NCBI GenBank assembly: GCA_963844845.1
Contig: CAWJPW010000001.1
Span: 434,001-498,000 of the forward strand
Direction of reading: 5' to 3'
Source: CAWJPW01 sp963844845
Lineage (GTDB): Bacteria > Acidobacteriota > Thermoanaerobaculia > Thermoanaerobaculales > Sulfomarinibacteraceae
Length of the DNA: 64,000 nt
Shown here: piece by piece, positions 34,838 to 44,788 of the stretch
Layout of the letters: each line of letters begins with the position of its first letter
How positions within the stretch are numbered: the stretch's first letter is position 1
Notes under the pieces: model-generated
Seen by the model: only the letters and a program-made list of their open reading frames with translations
Database searches by the model: none
What the model was told of the DNA's origin: nothing
Position numbers and translations under genes: made by a program

Positions 34838-35386
34838 ATGAACATCGGGGGGCTGCATCTGCATTCGATGATGGTGCACGCCGTCATCGCCTTGGCGCTG
34901 CTTGCGGCGGGCAGCTACGTGTTCGCCGCAGGAGCGGTCGTGGTCGGGGGTCTTGGTCCCGCGGTCTGGACGCTGCTGCTGCGTGGAGGTCTGCTGGGCG
35001 TCCTGGCAATCGCTCTGCCGGCCACGTTCACCGGCATCACCGAGCACAACCACATGTACGCCACCTGGCATCGCAGCCATCAGATCAAGCTGGTGCTCTC
35101 GCTCCTGCTCGTGGTTGTGTGCGCGGCAGCCCTGGCCGCTTTGGCGCCCGCCCCGCTACGGATCGGCTGGTGGCCCGCGGTGGCAGTGGTGCTGGTCATC
35201 CCGGCGCTGGTCCTGGCGCTCGCCGGCTATGGCCTCCGCATCACCCTCGGGCGGGCGAGCCTCGCCCGCACCTCGTACCTGCCCGACATGCTCAAAGATC
35301 CGCCGGTGGACATCCTCGAGCTGGCCGCCGAGCACGCCGCCGAGGATCCCCGCCTGGTCGACCCCACTCAGGAGCTGAGCACATGA
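34838..35386 (+). CDS. Small integral membrane protein, DUF2231-like
   Basis: This 182-residue protein has four to five membrane helices. It begins with a histidine-bearing helix (GGLHLHSMMVHAVIALALLAAGSYVF), the HxMxVH pattern of DUF2231-like membrane proteins. ITEHNHMYATWHRSHQIK follows, also His-rich and suggestive of heme or metal ligands. The C-terminal 45 residues are soluble and acidic and end in DPTQELST. Its stop overlaps the acyl-CoA dehydrogenase start by 4 bases. With the third gene of this operon, which has similar membrane helices, it may form a membrane redox partner of the dehydrogenase. That link is inference. Confidence 0.6.
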   Translation: MNIGGLHLHSMMVHAVIALALLAAGSYVFAAGAVVVGGLGPAVWTLLLRGGLLGVLAIALPATFTGITEHNHMYATWHRSHQIKLVLSLLLVVVCAAALAALAPAPLRIGWWPAVAVVLVIPALVLALAGYGLRITLGRASLARTSYLPDMLKDPPVDILELAAEHAAEDPRLVDPTQELST

Positions 35387-36522
35387 TGGACCTCGACCTC
35401 GGCCCCGACCAGCGCGACCTCGTGGAGCGGGCGCGCGAGTTCACCCGCGAGTGGATCTCGCCCAACGCCGCGGCCCACGACCGTTCCGGCGAGTTCCCCC
35501 TCGACATCTGCCGCGAGGCCTTCAAGCGGGGCTTCATGAATCCTGCGGTGCCCAGAGAGTACGGCGGCGCCGGCCACCGGGTGCTCGACCACTGCCTGGT
35601 CATGGAGGAGATGTCCACCGGCTGCTCGGGCATCGCCACCGCCATCGACGCCAACGGCCTCTCGCAGTACCCGGTCATCCTCGCCGGCAGCGACGCCCAG
35701 AAGCGGCGGTTCCTGGCGCCGATGACCGAGGAGCTGATGTTCTCCGCCTACGCGGTGACGGAGCCCGAGGCCGGTTCGGACGTGTCGCGGGTCAAGACCA
35801 CCGCCGCCAAGGTCGGCTCCGACTACGTGCTCAACGGCGTCAAGTGGTGGATCACCAACGGCTCGGTGGCGAGCTGGTACTTCGTGCTGGCCCGCACCGG
35901 CGACACCCAGACCGCCTTCATCGTTCCCGCGGACAGTTCCGGGATCATCCGCGGCCCCAAGGAGCACAACCTCGGCCAGCACGCCTCGAACACCGTCCGC
36001 GTCACCTTCGAGGACGTGAAGGTGCCCGAGGATCTCCGCCTCGGCGCCGAAGGCGACGGCTTCCGCATCGCCATGAGGACCTTCGACCACACCCGCCCGG
36101 GCGTGGCCGCCGGCGCCAACGGCATCACCAAGGCCGCCCTCAACATCGCCCTCTCCTACGCCAAGCGGCGCCGCACCTTCGACAAGAAGCTCATCTCGAA
36201 CCAGGGGATCTCGTTCAAGCTGGCCGAGATCATGACCCGCCTGGACGCCGCCCGGCACCTCACCTACCGGGCCGCCTGGCTGTTCGACCAGGGCCGGGAC
36301 AACGCCCGCGAGGCGGCCGAGGCCAAGTGGTTCGCCGCCGATACCGCCATGTCCGCAGCCCTGGAGTGTGCCCAGATTCTCGGCGGCTACGGCTACACCA
36401 ACGAGATGCCCGCCGAGAAGCTCATCCGTGACGCCAAGATCTACCAGATCTACGAGGGCGCCTCGGAGATCCAGAAGATGATCATCGTCGCCAAGCTCAT
36501 GCGCATGCGCGAGGTGACCTGA
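35383..36522 (+). CDS. Acyl-CoA dehydrogenase
   Basis: This 379-residue flavoprotein is a full-length, short/medium-chain type acyl-CoA dehydrogenase. FAD and substrate motifs include AYAVTEPEAGSDVS, NGVKWWITNGSVA, and the ILGGYGYTNEMPAEKLIRDAK signature near the C-terminus. The catalytic base Glu lies in IYQIYEGASEIQ. It oxidises acyl-CoA to trans-2-enoyl-CoA and passes electrons to ETF or another acceptor. No ETF genes are in view. It sits between two membrane protein genes with 4-base and 1-base overlaps, which suggests a common complex. Chain-length preference is not readable. Confidence 0.93.
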   Translation: MMDLDLGPDQRDLVERAREFTREWISPNAAAHDRSGEFPLDICREAFKRGFMNPAVPREYGGAGHRVLDHCLVMEEMSTGCSGIATAIDANGLSQYPVILAGSDAQKRRFLAPMTEELMFSAYAVTEPEAGSDVSRVKTTAAKVGSDYVLNGVKWWITNGSVASWYFVLARTGDTQTAFIVPADSSGIIRGPKEHNLGQHASNTVRVTFEDVKVPEDLRLGAEGDGFRIAMRTFDHTRPGVAAGANGITKAALNIALSYAKRRRTFDKKLISNQGISFKLAEIMTRLDAARHLTYRAAWLFDQGRDNAREAAEAKWFAADTAMSAALECAQILGGYGYTNEMPAEKLIRDAKIYQIYEGASEIQKMIIVAKLMRMREVT

Positions 36523-37229
36523 TGCCCGGCGACCTCGCCCGGATTCTCCGGAGCCTCAAGAAGCGTTTCTACGGCAAAACCTTCCGGTGCCCTGTCTGCC
36601 ACCTCGAGCTCTCCTTCGACGACCTCGACGAGCATCACCTGATGGTCTGTCCGCTGTGCGGTGTCGTGCTCGACGTCGACGACCCCTACGGCCACCCGGT
36701 GCCCGTCGTGGTCGACGTCGAGCTCTTCCGGCCGCAGCCCAAGGCGCGACTTCACCCGTTGGCGACCCACCTGCCCATCGGCCTCTACCCATTCGCGCTG
36801 GCAGGCGCGGTGCTGTTGCTCCTGGTGTCGGTTCTGGCGGCGCTCGGCTGGGCCGCGCAGATACCCTGGCTGGCGGCGCGGGCGCCGGTGGTCGCCGACG
36901 CCACCCTGGTGCTGCTGGTTGTGTCGGTGGGGTGGGCGCCTCTCACCGTGGCCGCCGGCCTGTGGGACTGGTGGCATCGTTACCGGCGACGGCCGTACCG
37001 GGTGATCACCCTCAAGATCCTCTTCTCGGTTGTGTTCCTGATCCTCGGCGGTGCCGCGCTGGCGCTGCACGCCTCGGGGCTTGTGTACGGCGCCGCCACC
37101 GGCCTCGTCGACCTGTCGTCACCGCTCCACGTGGGGCTCGCTCTCCTCGATCTGCTCCTGCTCGGCGGCGGGATGATCGCCGTGGCCACCCTCGGGCACG
37201 TCGGCGGCAACCTGGTGTTCGGCCGCTGA
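36522..37229 (+). CDS. Membrane protein with N-terminal zinc ribbon, DUF2231-like
   Basis: This 235-residue protein starts with a four-cysteine ribbon (FRCPVCHLELSF and MVCPLCGVVLDV, residues about 23-50), which could bind zinc or iron as in rubredoxin. A membrane part with four helices follows. It opens with ARLHPLATHLPIGLYPFALAGAVLL, the HPLxxHxPIGL pattern of DUF2231. The start overlaps the acyl-CoA dehydrogenase stop by one base. A rubredoxin-like domain on a membrane anchor would suit electron transfer from the dehydrogenase to the quinone pool. That role is a guess from context; a zinc-binding structural role is equally possible. Confidence 0.65.
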   Translation: MPGDLARILRSLKKRFYGKTFRCPVCHLELSFDDLDEHHLMVCPLCGVVLDVDDPYGHPVPVVVDVELFRPQPKARLHPLATHLPIGLYPFALAGAVLLLLVSVLAALGWAAQIPWLAARAPVVADATLVLLVVSVGWAPLTVAAGLWDWWHRYRRRPYRVITLKILFSVVFLILGGAALALHASGLVYGAATGLVDLSSPLHVGLALLDLLLLGGGMIAVATLGHVGGNLVFGR

Positions 37230-37271
37230 ACGACTCGCCGCCACCGCCCGAGTGCCGAGAGGGTCCCGCGA

Positions 37272-38696
<1,425 letters not shown>

Positions 38697-38711
38697 GTCT
38701 CTAGAAAACAC

Positions 38712-38760
38712 GAGACAGCCGTGACCCATTCCGTGGCGATTCTCGGGACACTCGTGTCCC
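38712..38760. promoter_or_regulatory. Two in-phase activator sites upstream of argC
   Basis: GGGACACTCGTGTCCC (38745-38760) is an inverted repeat with 7-bp arms. GAGACAGCCGTGACCC (38712-38727) matches it at 12 of 16 positions. Their centres are 33 bases apart, about three helical turns, and lie 60-95 bases upstream of the sigma-54 promoter at 38813. This is the usual layout of a paired enhancer for a bEBP. Confidence 0.7.
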
Positions 38761-38812
38761 ATCTTCGGTCGTTCCGAGCTCCGGTCGCCCGCAAGGGCCC
38801 GGATCACCTCGC

Positions 38813-38828
38813 TGGCACGATCCCTGCA
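38813..38828 (+). promoter_or_regulatory. Sigma-54 (-24/-12) promoter of the arginine operon
   Basis: TGGCACGATCCCTGCA matches TGGCACG-N4-TTGCW at all but one position (C for the first T of TTGC). GG and GC are 10 bases apart. Transcription would begin near 38839, about 49 bases before the argC ATG. Confidence 0.8.
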
Positions 38829-38887
38829 ACCTCTAAGACCACGACCGACGTGCGGTCAGCACACCGCACGAGCCGAGGAAGGAATCC

Positions 38888-39922
38888 ATGACTCAAAGAA
38901 GGACTACAGGGCCTGCATCTGCGGGCATCATTGGAGCCACGGGCAGCACCGGCGTGGAGCTGGCGCGGCTGCTCGACGTCCATCCCGGCATCCGGCTGGA
39001 GTTCGGTACCTCCCGGCAGCTGGCGGGATCGCTGCTCACCGACGTGGACCCCGCGGCGCCGCCGCTCGAGCTGCGGGACGCCGACGACGTGGACCCCACG
39101 GCGGTGGACGTGGTCTTCCTCTGCCTGCCGCACGGCGCCTCGGCGCCGGCGGCGGCCGAGCTGCGCGCCCGGGGCGCCCGGGTGGTCGACCTCTCCGGGG
39201 ACCTGCGCCTCGCCGATCCCCAGGTGCACGACGCCGTCTACGGCTCGCCCCGCTCGGCCGAGCTCATGGACGAAACCGTGTACGGGCTCCCCGAGCTCAA
39301 CCGTCACCTCATCGGCGACGCCGGGGTGGTGTCCAATCCCGGCTGCTACGCCACCGCGGTAGCCCTGGCGCTGCTGCCCCTGGCGGCGGCCGGCCGGCTC
39401 CCCGACTGGGTGTACGCGGATGCGAAGTCCGGCGTCTCCGGCGCCGGCCGGACCGCCACCCCCACCACCCACTACTGCTCGGCCAACGAGGACGTGCGAC
39501 CCTACAAGGTGGGCCGCGAGCACCGCCACGTGCCCGAGATCGAGCAGACCCTGCGCGCCGCCGGTGGCGACGGCTGCGACGTGGTCTTCGTCCCCCACCT
39601 GGTGCCGCTGGAGCGCGGCATCCTCGCCACCTGCGCGGTACGCGGCAGCGGTCTCAACGGCGCCCAAGCGCGGCGGGTCTACGAGGAGCGCTACGCCGGC
39701 GAGCCATTCGTCCGCGTGCTCCCTGACGGCGACGCGGCGCGGATCCGTGCCGCCGCCCACTCCAACCGCGCGGTGATCAGCCTGCACCCGGTGCCCGACC
39801 AGGACCTGCTGGTGGTGGCGTGCGCCATCGACAACCTCGGCAAGGGGGCGGCCGGCGCGGCGGTGCAGAACGCCAACCTCATGCTCGGCCGGCCCGAGAC
39901 CGAAGGCCTCCGCGGATTCTGA
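38888..39922 (+). CDS. argC: N-acetyl-gamma-glutamyl-phosphate reductase
   Basis: This 344-residue protein is a standard type-1 ArgC. It has the NADP-binding GIIGATGSTGVELARLL, the catalytic Cys in SNPGCYAT, the substrate loop KSGVSGAGR and the histidine of HRHVPEIEQ. It catalyses the third step of arginine synthesis, N-acetylglutamyl phosphate to the semialdehyde. It opens a five-gene operon argC-argB-argD-GNAT-argJ. AGGAAGG lies just before the ATG. A sigma-54 promoter with enhancer sites lies upstream, which is unusual for an arginine biosynthesis operon; no ArgR box was seen. Confidence 0.95.
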   Translation: MTQRRTTGPASAGIIGATGSTGVELARLLDVHPGIRLEFGTSRQLAGSLLTDVDPAAPPLELRDADDVDPTAVDVVFLCLPHGASAPAAAELRARGARVVDLSGDLRLADPQVHDAVYGSPRSAELMDETVYGLPELNRHLIGDAGVVSNPGCYATAVALALLPLAAAGRLPDWVYADAKSGVSGAGRTATPTTHYCSANEDVRPYKVGREHRHVPEIEQTLRAAGGDGCDVVFVPHLVPLERGILATCAVRGSGLNGAQARRVYEERYAGEPFVRVLPDGDAARIRAAAHSNRAVISLHPVPDQDLLVVACAIDNLGKGAAGAAVQNANLMLGRPETEGLRGF

Positions 39923-39954
39923 GGACCCCTGGCCCGAAGAGAGGAGACGACCCC

Positions 39955-40728
39955 ATGCACGACAAGCACGCGCGCCACGGCGTCACCGTGATGAAGGTGG
40001 GCGGCGCCCGCCTGGTGCGCCGAGACGACCTCGACGCCCTCGCCCGTACGATAAGGGCGCGCCACGACGCGGGCCGACCGACGGTGCTGGTCCACGGCGG
40101 CGGGCCCGAGATCAGCGACCTCCACGAGCGGCTCGGCGTGCCGTTCGAGAAGATCGACGGCCTGCGCGTGACCAGCCCCGAAGGGATGACGCTGACCACG
40201 ATGGTCCTCTGCGGCGCCGTGAACACCCGCATTGTCGAGCGCTTCGTGGCTCACGGCCTGCCCGCCCTCGGCGTCAGCGGCGTCGATCTCGGTCTGCTCC
40301 GCGCACCCCTGGCCGGAGCCGCGTGGGGCCGGGTAGGCGGCCCCCCGCAGGTGGCGGCAGAACGCCTCGAGCAGCTTCTCGCGGCCGGCCTCGTGCCGGT
40401 GGTGGCCCCGGTGTCGCTGGGACCCGACGGCGCCGCGGTGAACGTCAACGCCGACGACGCCGCGCACGCCATCGCTGCCGCCCTTGGCGCCTCGGCGCTG
40501 GAGTTCGTCAGCGATATCCCCGGCGTCACCGAGGACGACCGCGTGCTGCGCCGACTGGTACCCGTCGACGTCGAACGTCTCATCGCCCGCGGCGTTGTCA
40601 AGGGCGGCATGGTGCCCAAGCTCCGCGCCGCCGTGGCCGCGCTGGCGGCGGGCGTCGGCCGGGTCCGCATCGGCAACCTCACGACCATCCGAACCAATCA
40701 CGCCACGGAGGTTCTCGCGACATCATGA
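39955..40728 (+). CDS. argB: Acetylglutamate kinase
   Basis: This 257-residue amino acid kinase has the N-terminal Lys of VMKVGG, the VLVHGGGPEIS glycine loop, a NVNADDAAHAIAAALGA segment and VKGGMVPKL, all diagnostic of ArgB. It phosphorylates N-acetylglutamate. It is close in length to E. coli-type ArgB and lacks the N-terminal helix of the arginine-inhibited hexameric enzymes, so feedback by arginine through that helix is unlikely. The LysZ-type relatives are an alternative, but argC and argJ alongside support ArgB. GAGAGGAG precedes the ATG. The stop overlaps argD by 4 bases. Confidence 0.92.
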   Translation: MHDKHARHGVTVMKVGGARLVRRDDLDALARTIRARHDAGRPTVLVHGGGPEISDLHERLGVPFEKIDGLRVTSPEGMTLTTMVLCGAVNTRIVERFVAHGLPALGVSGVDLGLLRAPLAGAAWGRVGGPPQVAAERLEQLLAAGLVPVVAPVSLGPDGAAVNVNADDAAHAIAAALGASALEFVSDIPGVTEDDRVLRRLVPVDVERLIARGVVKGGMVPKLRAAVAALAAGVGRVRIGNLTTIRTNHATEVLATS

Positions 40729-41951
40729 GCACCACGACGACTCAGCCCGCAAAGACCGACCACGCCGGACGAGCCCGCGCGCTCCTGGAGCGTGCCGACG
40801 AGGTCCTCGCTCCCACCTACCGGCGGCCGGGCACCCTCTTCGTCGACGGCGACGGGGCCTGGCTCCGCGACGCGGCTGGCCGCGAGTACCTCGACATGAC
40901 CAGCGGTATCGCCGTCCTCGCCCTCGGCCACCGCTCGGCGGTGGTGCGCGAGGCGCTGCTGCAGGCCGCGGAGAAGCTGGTGCACGTGTCGAACCTCTAC
41001 CACACGGCCCCGCCCATCGAGCTGGCGGCGCGGCTGGTTGAGCTATCGTTCGCCGACAGCGTATTCTTCGCCAACTCGGGCACGGAGGCGGTGGAGGCGG
41101 CGGTGAAGTTCGCCCGTCTGGCCACCGGCCGGGCGAAGATCCTCCACTTCGAGGGCAGCTTCCACGGCCGCACCCTGGGCGCCCTGGCGGCCACCGACCG
41201 ACCCGACTACCAGGACCCCTTCCGACCCCTGCCGGGAGGCTTCGAGCGAGCTCCCTGGAACGACGAGGCCGCCCTCGACCACGTCGATGACGACACCGCC
41301 GTCGTGCTCCTGGAGCCGATTCAGGGCGAGATGGGAGTGCGTGCCGCTGACCCCGCGTGGGTGCGAGCGATCCGCCGCCGTTGCGACGAGGTCGGGGCAC
41401 TACTCGCCTTCGACGAGATCCAGTGCGGTCTCGGCCGCACCGGCCGGCTGTGGGCCCACGAGGCCTTCGGCGTGGCGCCGGACCTCCTCACCCTTGCCAA
41501 ACCCCTGGCCGGCGGTCTGCCCATCGGCGCCGTGCTCATGACCCGGCGGGTCGCCGGCACCTTGAGCCCCGGCGTGCACGGCACCACCTTCGGTGGCGGC
41601 CCCCTGGTCACTGCGGTCGCCCGGGCGGTGCTCGATCACGTGAGCCGGCAGGACGTGCTGGCACGGGTCCGCGAGCTGGGAGAACACCTGGAGCGCCGGT
41701 TGCTCCGACTGGAGCCCCGCCCCGACGTGGAGGAGACCCGCGGCACCGGCCTCATGCGCGGCGTGCGGGTGACGGTCCCGGTGAAGGACGTCGTCGATGC
41801 CGCCTTCCGGCGCGGCCTGCTGATTGTCCCTTCCGCCGACGGCGTGGTGCGGATCCTGCCGCCCCTGGAGGTGAAACCGGAGGAGCTCGACCTCTGCGTC
41901 GAGCGGCTCACCGCGGCCCTCGACGAGGTGACGGCGGCGGTGGCGTCGTGA
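40725..41951 (+). CDS. argD: Acetylornithine aminotransferase
   Basis: This 408-residue class-III PLP aminotransferase has NSGTEAVEAAVKFAR, SFHGRTLGALAAT, LLEPIQGEMGV, LAFDEIQCGLGRTGR and the PLP lysine in LAKPLAGGLPIGA. It converts N-acetylglutamate semialdehyde to N-acetylornithine. The place in the arg operon settles the assignment against other class-III enzymes such as 4-aminobutyrate or succinylornithine transaminase. The start overlaps argB by 4 bases and the stop overlaps the GNAT start by one base. Confidence 0.93.
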   Translation: MSTTTTQPAKTDHAGRARALLERADEVLAPTYRRPGTLFVDGDGAWLRDAAGREYLDMTSGIAVLALGHRSAVVREALLQAAEKLVHVSNLYHTAPPIELAARLVELSFADSVFFANSGTEAVEAAVKFARLATGRAKILHFEGSFHGRTLGALAATDRPDYQDPFRPLPGGFERAPWNDEAALDHVDDDTAVVLLEPIQGEMGVRAADPAWVRAIRRRCDEVGALLAFDEIQCGLGRTGRLWAHEAFGVAPDLLTLAKPLAGGLPIGAVLMTRRVAGTLSPGVHGTTFGGGPLVTAVARAVLDHVSRQDVLARVRELGEHLERRLLRLEPRPDVEETRGTGLMRGVRVTVPVKDVVDAAFRRGLLIVPSADGVVRILPPLEVKPEELDLCVERLTAALDEVTAAVAS

Positions 41952-42481
41952 TGCAGCTTGACCCCGGCACCTCCACGGCCAACCTCATCCTCCGCCTGGC
42001 GGTACCTGCACGCCCGGCCGATGTCGAGCAGATGGCGGGCATCCTGCGCGACAGTGCACCGCAGACCCTGCCCCTTTCGGCGCCGGCCATTCGCGCCCAG
42101 CTCGGCCGCTACCTGGTGATCCGCATGGGCGACGTGGTTGTAGCAATGGCGTCCCTGCAGCCCCTCGGTCCCGGCCGCTACGAGCTCCGCAGCGTGGCCG
42201 TGGCGTCCGGCTGGAAAGGTCGCGGCCTGGGCTCGGCCATCGTCTCCCAGGTCAAACGCGAGGTGGCGGCCCGGGAGGGCCGCATGGCGTGCGTCACCAC
42301 GAACCCCGGCTTCTTCGCCCGGCACGGCTTCCGGGAGATTCCTCTGAGCGAGATGCCGCCGAAGCCCGCTCGGAAGGAACATCCGGTCGACGGGACGCGA
42401 TGTGCCATGGAGTGGGACCCGACCGCCGGCCGCAGAAAGGAAGGCGACGATGGACGATCGGACCTCCGCGCCTCGGCCTGA
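41951..42481 (+). CDS. GNAT acetyltransferase, probable N-acetylglutamate synthase
   Basis: This 176-residue GNAT protein has the acetyl-CoA motif A in VASGWKGRGLGSAIVSQV, then TNPGFFARHGFREI. The latter resembles the short ArgA-like enzymes (also written ArgA/ArgH(A) type), in which a GNAT domain alone makes N-acetylglutamate. Its place between argD and argJ supports a role in the first step of arginine synthesis. ArgJ could also supply acetyl groups, so the GNAT enzyme may act to prime the cycle. The ATG at 41951 overlaps the argD stop; a GTG three bases earlier is an alternative. The 3' end runs 32 bases into argJ. Confidence 0.8.
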   Translation: MQLDPGTSTANLILRLAVPARPADVEQMAGILRDSAPQTLPLSAPAIRAQLGRYLVIRMGDVVVAMASLQPLGPGRYELRSVAVASGWKGRGLGSAIVSQVKREVAAREGRMACVTTNPGFFARHGFREIPLSEMPPKPARKEHPVDGTRCAMEWDPTAGRRKEGDDGRSDLRASA

Positions 42482-43688
42482 GCATTTCGCCGGCGGCATC
42501 CTCGCGGTGCCCGGCTTCCGCGGCGCGGGAGTGGCGACGGGGGTGAAGCCCAGCGGTGACCTCGATCTCGCCCTGGTGGACGCCGGCCGGCCGGTGACCG
42601 CCGCCGCCATGTTCACCCGCAACGAGCTCTGCGCGCCGCCGGTAACGGTGTGTCGTGAGCACGTCGCCGCCGATCCCAAAGCCCGTACTGTGGTGGTCAA
42701 CAGCGGCAACGCCAACGCCCTGACCGGCGAGAAGGGCCGCCGCGACGCCGAGGCCATGCTGGCGCGCGCCGAGGCCCGCTGCGGCGGACCGGCGCTCGTG
42801 CTCTCCACCGGCGTCATCGGCGTGCCTCTGCCGCTCGAGCGCGTGCTCGAGGGCATCGACCGCGCCGCCGGCGAGCTGTCGGCCGAAGCGGGCGAGCTGG
42901 TGGCAAGGGCGTTCCTCACCACCGACACCTGCACCAAGACGGCGGCGGTGCGGGTCGTCATGCCGGCCGAGGGGGGCGAGACCGAGCACACCGTCACTGT
43001 GGGCGGCGTGGCCAAGGGCTCGGGAATGATCCACCCCGACATGGCGACCATGCTGGCGGTGATCGCCACCGACGCGCCTCTCGCACCCGAGCACGCGCAG
43101 CAGGTGCTGCGCGTCGCGGTCGACCGCTCCTTCCACACCATCACGGTGGACGGCGACACCAGCACCAACGACGCGGTTGTGCTGCTGGCCGGCGGCGCCG
43201 ACATCCCAACCGTCTCCCCCGGTGGCGCCCGCGCCGCGGCCGTGGCCGCCGCCATCGCCCAGGTCGCCCACCACCTCGCCCTGGCCATCGTGCGCGACGG
43301 CGAGGGCATGACCCGGCTCGCACGGATCCGTGTCTCCGGGGCCCGCAACCACGACCAGGCCCGCCGGGTGGCCCGCGCCATCGCCACCTCGAGCCTGGTG
43401 AAGACCGCCCTGGCCGGCGGCGACCCCAACTGGGGCCGTATCCTGGCAGCCGGAGCCAACGCCGGCACGGGCCTCGACCCCGACCGCCTACGCCTCACCT
43501 TGGGTGGCGTCGAGGTGTTCGCCGGCGGTGCGCCGCTCACGGTGGACCAGGGGCCGGTGGACGCCGCCTTCGCCCGTGCCGAGGTCGAGGTGGACCTGGA
43601 GCTGGGACTCGGCGAGGCCACCGCCGAGATGCTCACCACCGACCTCACCAAGCGCTACGTGGAGATCAACTCCGAGTACACAACCTGA
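42450..43688 (+). CDS. argJ: Glutamate N-acetyltransferase / amino-acid acetyltransferase
   Basis: This 412-residue protein is a complete ArgJ, an Ntn-type enzyme cleaved into two chains. The cleavage segment is KGSGMIHPDMATMLAVIATDA, with the Thr after Ala as the nucleophile of the mature beta chain. Other family segments are NSGNANALTGEKG, STGVIGVPLP and DPNWGRILAAGANAG. It moves the acetyl group from N-acetylornithine to glutamate and, in bifunctional forms, uses acetyl-CoA as well. AAAGGAAGG precedes its ATG. It is the last intact gene of the arg operon and ends facing a pheA remnant. Confidence 0.94.
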   Translation: MDDRTSAPRPEHFAGGILAVPGFRGAGVATGVKPSGDLDLALVDAGRPVTAAAMFTRNELCAPPVTVCREHVAADPKARTVVVNSGNANALTGEKGRRDAEAMLARAEARCGGPALVLSTGVIGVPLPLERVLEGIDRAAGELSAEAGELVARAFLTTDTCTKTAAVRVVMPAEGGETEHTVTVGGVAKGSGMIHPDMATMLAVIATDAPLAPEHAQQVLRVAVDRSFHTITVDGDTSTNDAVVLLAGGADIPTVSPGGARAAAVAAAIAQVAHHLALAIVRDGEGMTRLARIRVSGARNHDQARRVARAIATSSLVKTALAGGDPNWGRILAAGANAGTGLDPDRLRLTLGGVEVFAGGAPLTVDQGPVDAAFARAEVEVDLELGLGEATAEMLTTDLTKRYVEINSEYTT

Positions 43689-43735
43689 GGGGGTACCGAG
43701 AAGGTGCCAGCCATCCTTCGCCGCCTCCAGGTCCT

Positions 43736-44150
43736 TCAGCCGCGCGGGTCGCAGCCAAGGAGCCGGAGGACGCGGGCATGCCGGCGCATGCCTTCGAGGG
43801 CGGTACGCAGGCGCTCCTCCTCCAGTTGCCCTCGAGGTCGAGGAAGAACGCGTACTGCCAGGGCACACCGCGGACCGGCCGCGACTCCAGCCGGGTCATG
43901 TTCACGCGCTGCTCCGCCAGGGACTGGAGCGCCTCCACCAGCGCACCCTCGCGATGATCGGTGACGAGCAGCAGCGAGGTGCGGGCAGGAAGGTCGGCGG
44001 CCACCACCACCGACTCCCGCGCCACCACCCAGAAGCGGGTGTAGTTCTCGGGGTGGTCGGCGAGGCCGCAGGCAAGCAACGGCCCCCGCTGATGAATCGG
44101 CGGGTGGGGCCACACTGCTGTGGTGCTTGCTACCTCACCGAGGGTCTCCC
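43736..44150 (-). pseudogene. pheA: Remnant of prephenate dehydratase C-terminus (pheA ACT domain)
   Basis: On the minus strand the segment reads as the end of a P-protein: GPLLACGLADHPENYTRFWV, then an ACT domain with ALVEALQSLAEQRVNMTRLESRP, QYAFFLDLEG. ESRP is the phenylalanine-binding motif. After EGN the frame must shift by one base (a missing base near 43826) to continue as LEEERLRTALEGMRRHARVLRLLGCDPRG, which ends at 43736. Upstream, an in-frame TAG stops the reading frame near 44155, and nothing like the catalytic prephenate dehydratase domain follows. So the gene is truncated at its 5' side and frameshifted. A sequencing error could explain the shift but not the missing catalytic domain. 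Confidence 0.8.
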
Positions 44151-44621
44151 GTACCCGCCTGCCCTACCCCAGAGGAAAACGGGGCCAGAACAGAGGCGAA
44201 GCAGCTCGGCACGGTCATCACGACCTGGTTGTAGCGCAGCGTCTACTCGTTTGGGCTGAGATCGTGCTGACATGGAACGAGCTCCTCTCACCTACATGTG
44301 GCTCCGGTCCCCAGTCGAGGCGCCGGTAACGGAATCGGAGGGTTATGAGCCATGTGACACCGTCTCAATATATGATCAGCACAGCGGAGACGCCAGCTCC
44401 TTCCGTGGGACCGGCAAGTGTCAGCTACGGTAGGCGATAATGGCCGTTTCAGACCAGGTGAACGGAGACGGGTGCCGCGGAAGGCCTCCCGACCCGGTTG
44501 CACGGGCCTCCCGGCCCCTGGGTAACTGTTGTTCATCGTGTCAGGAGGGCCGTACCGCACCGATCCGCGGGGAGCCTCTCGTGAACCGCCGAGGCCCAGC
44601 GACCGGCCTCTCGGTGCGCTC
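44151..44621. other. Unassigned region between pheA remnant and MITE-like element
   Basis: These 471 bases contain only short, unconvincing open frames on both strands. Part of it (around 44340-44400) is AT-richer than the rest of the window. It may be decayed DNA, possibly from the event that removed the pheA 5' part, but I recognise no transposase fragment. Confidence 0.4.
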
Positions 44622-44788
44622 CTAGTGTCCTGTTTGGGGAGTCTTTTGTGCTATTCGCGCAGCCAGCGTGGTTCCTGGCAAGGCGCGATGACGAAGTCGT
44701 AGCAACGCTACTTCGAGAAGGAGCAACGCAGCCAGGAGCCGCAGAGACATGCGAAGAGTCCATTGGGATTTTCCAAACAGGGCACTAG
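44622..44788. mobile_element. MITE-like palindromic element, 167 bp
   Basis: The element has CTAG at both ends and terminal inverted repeats TGTCCTGTTTGG (left) and CCAAACAGGGCA (right), 11 of 12 pairs matching. Inside is a second inverted pair, GGTTCCTGGC (44670-44679) and GCCAGGAGCC (44730-44739). It encodes no protein. The right CTAG supplies the TAG stop codon of the membrane fusion gene read on the minus strand. CTAG may be a target duplication or part of the palindrome. The ends and nested stems resemble a non-autonomous transposable element or a multi-copy structured repeat; I see only one copy in this window. Confidence 0.75.

Noticed and set aside
44288..44560. Minus-strand 90-codon ORF between the pheA remnant and the MITE
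   Set aside because: No family features, no ribosome site, and composition typical of random frames.
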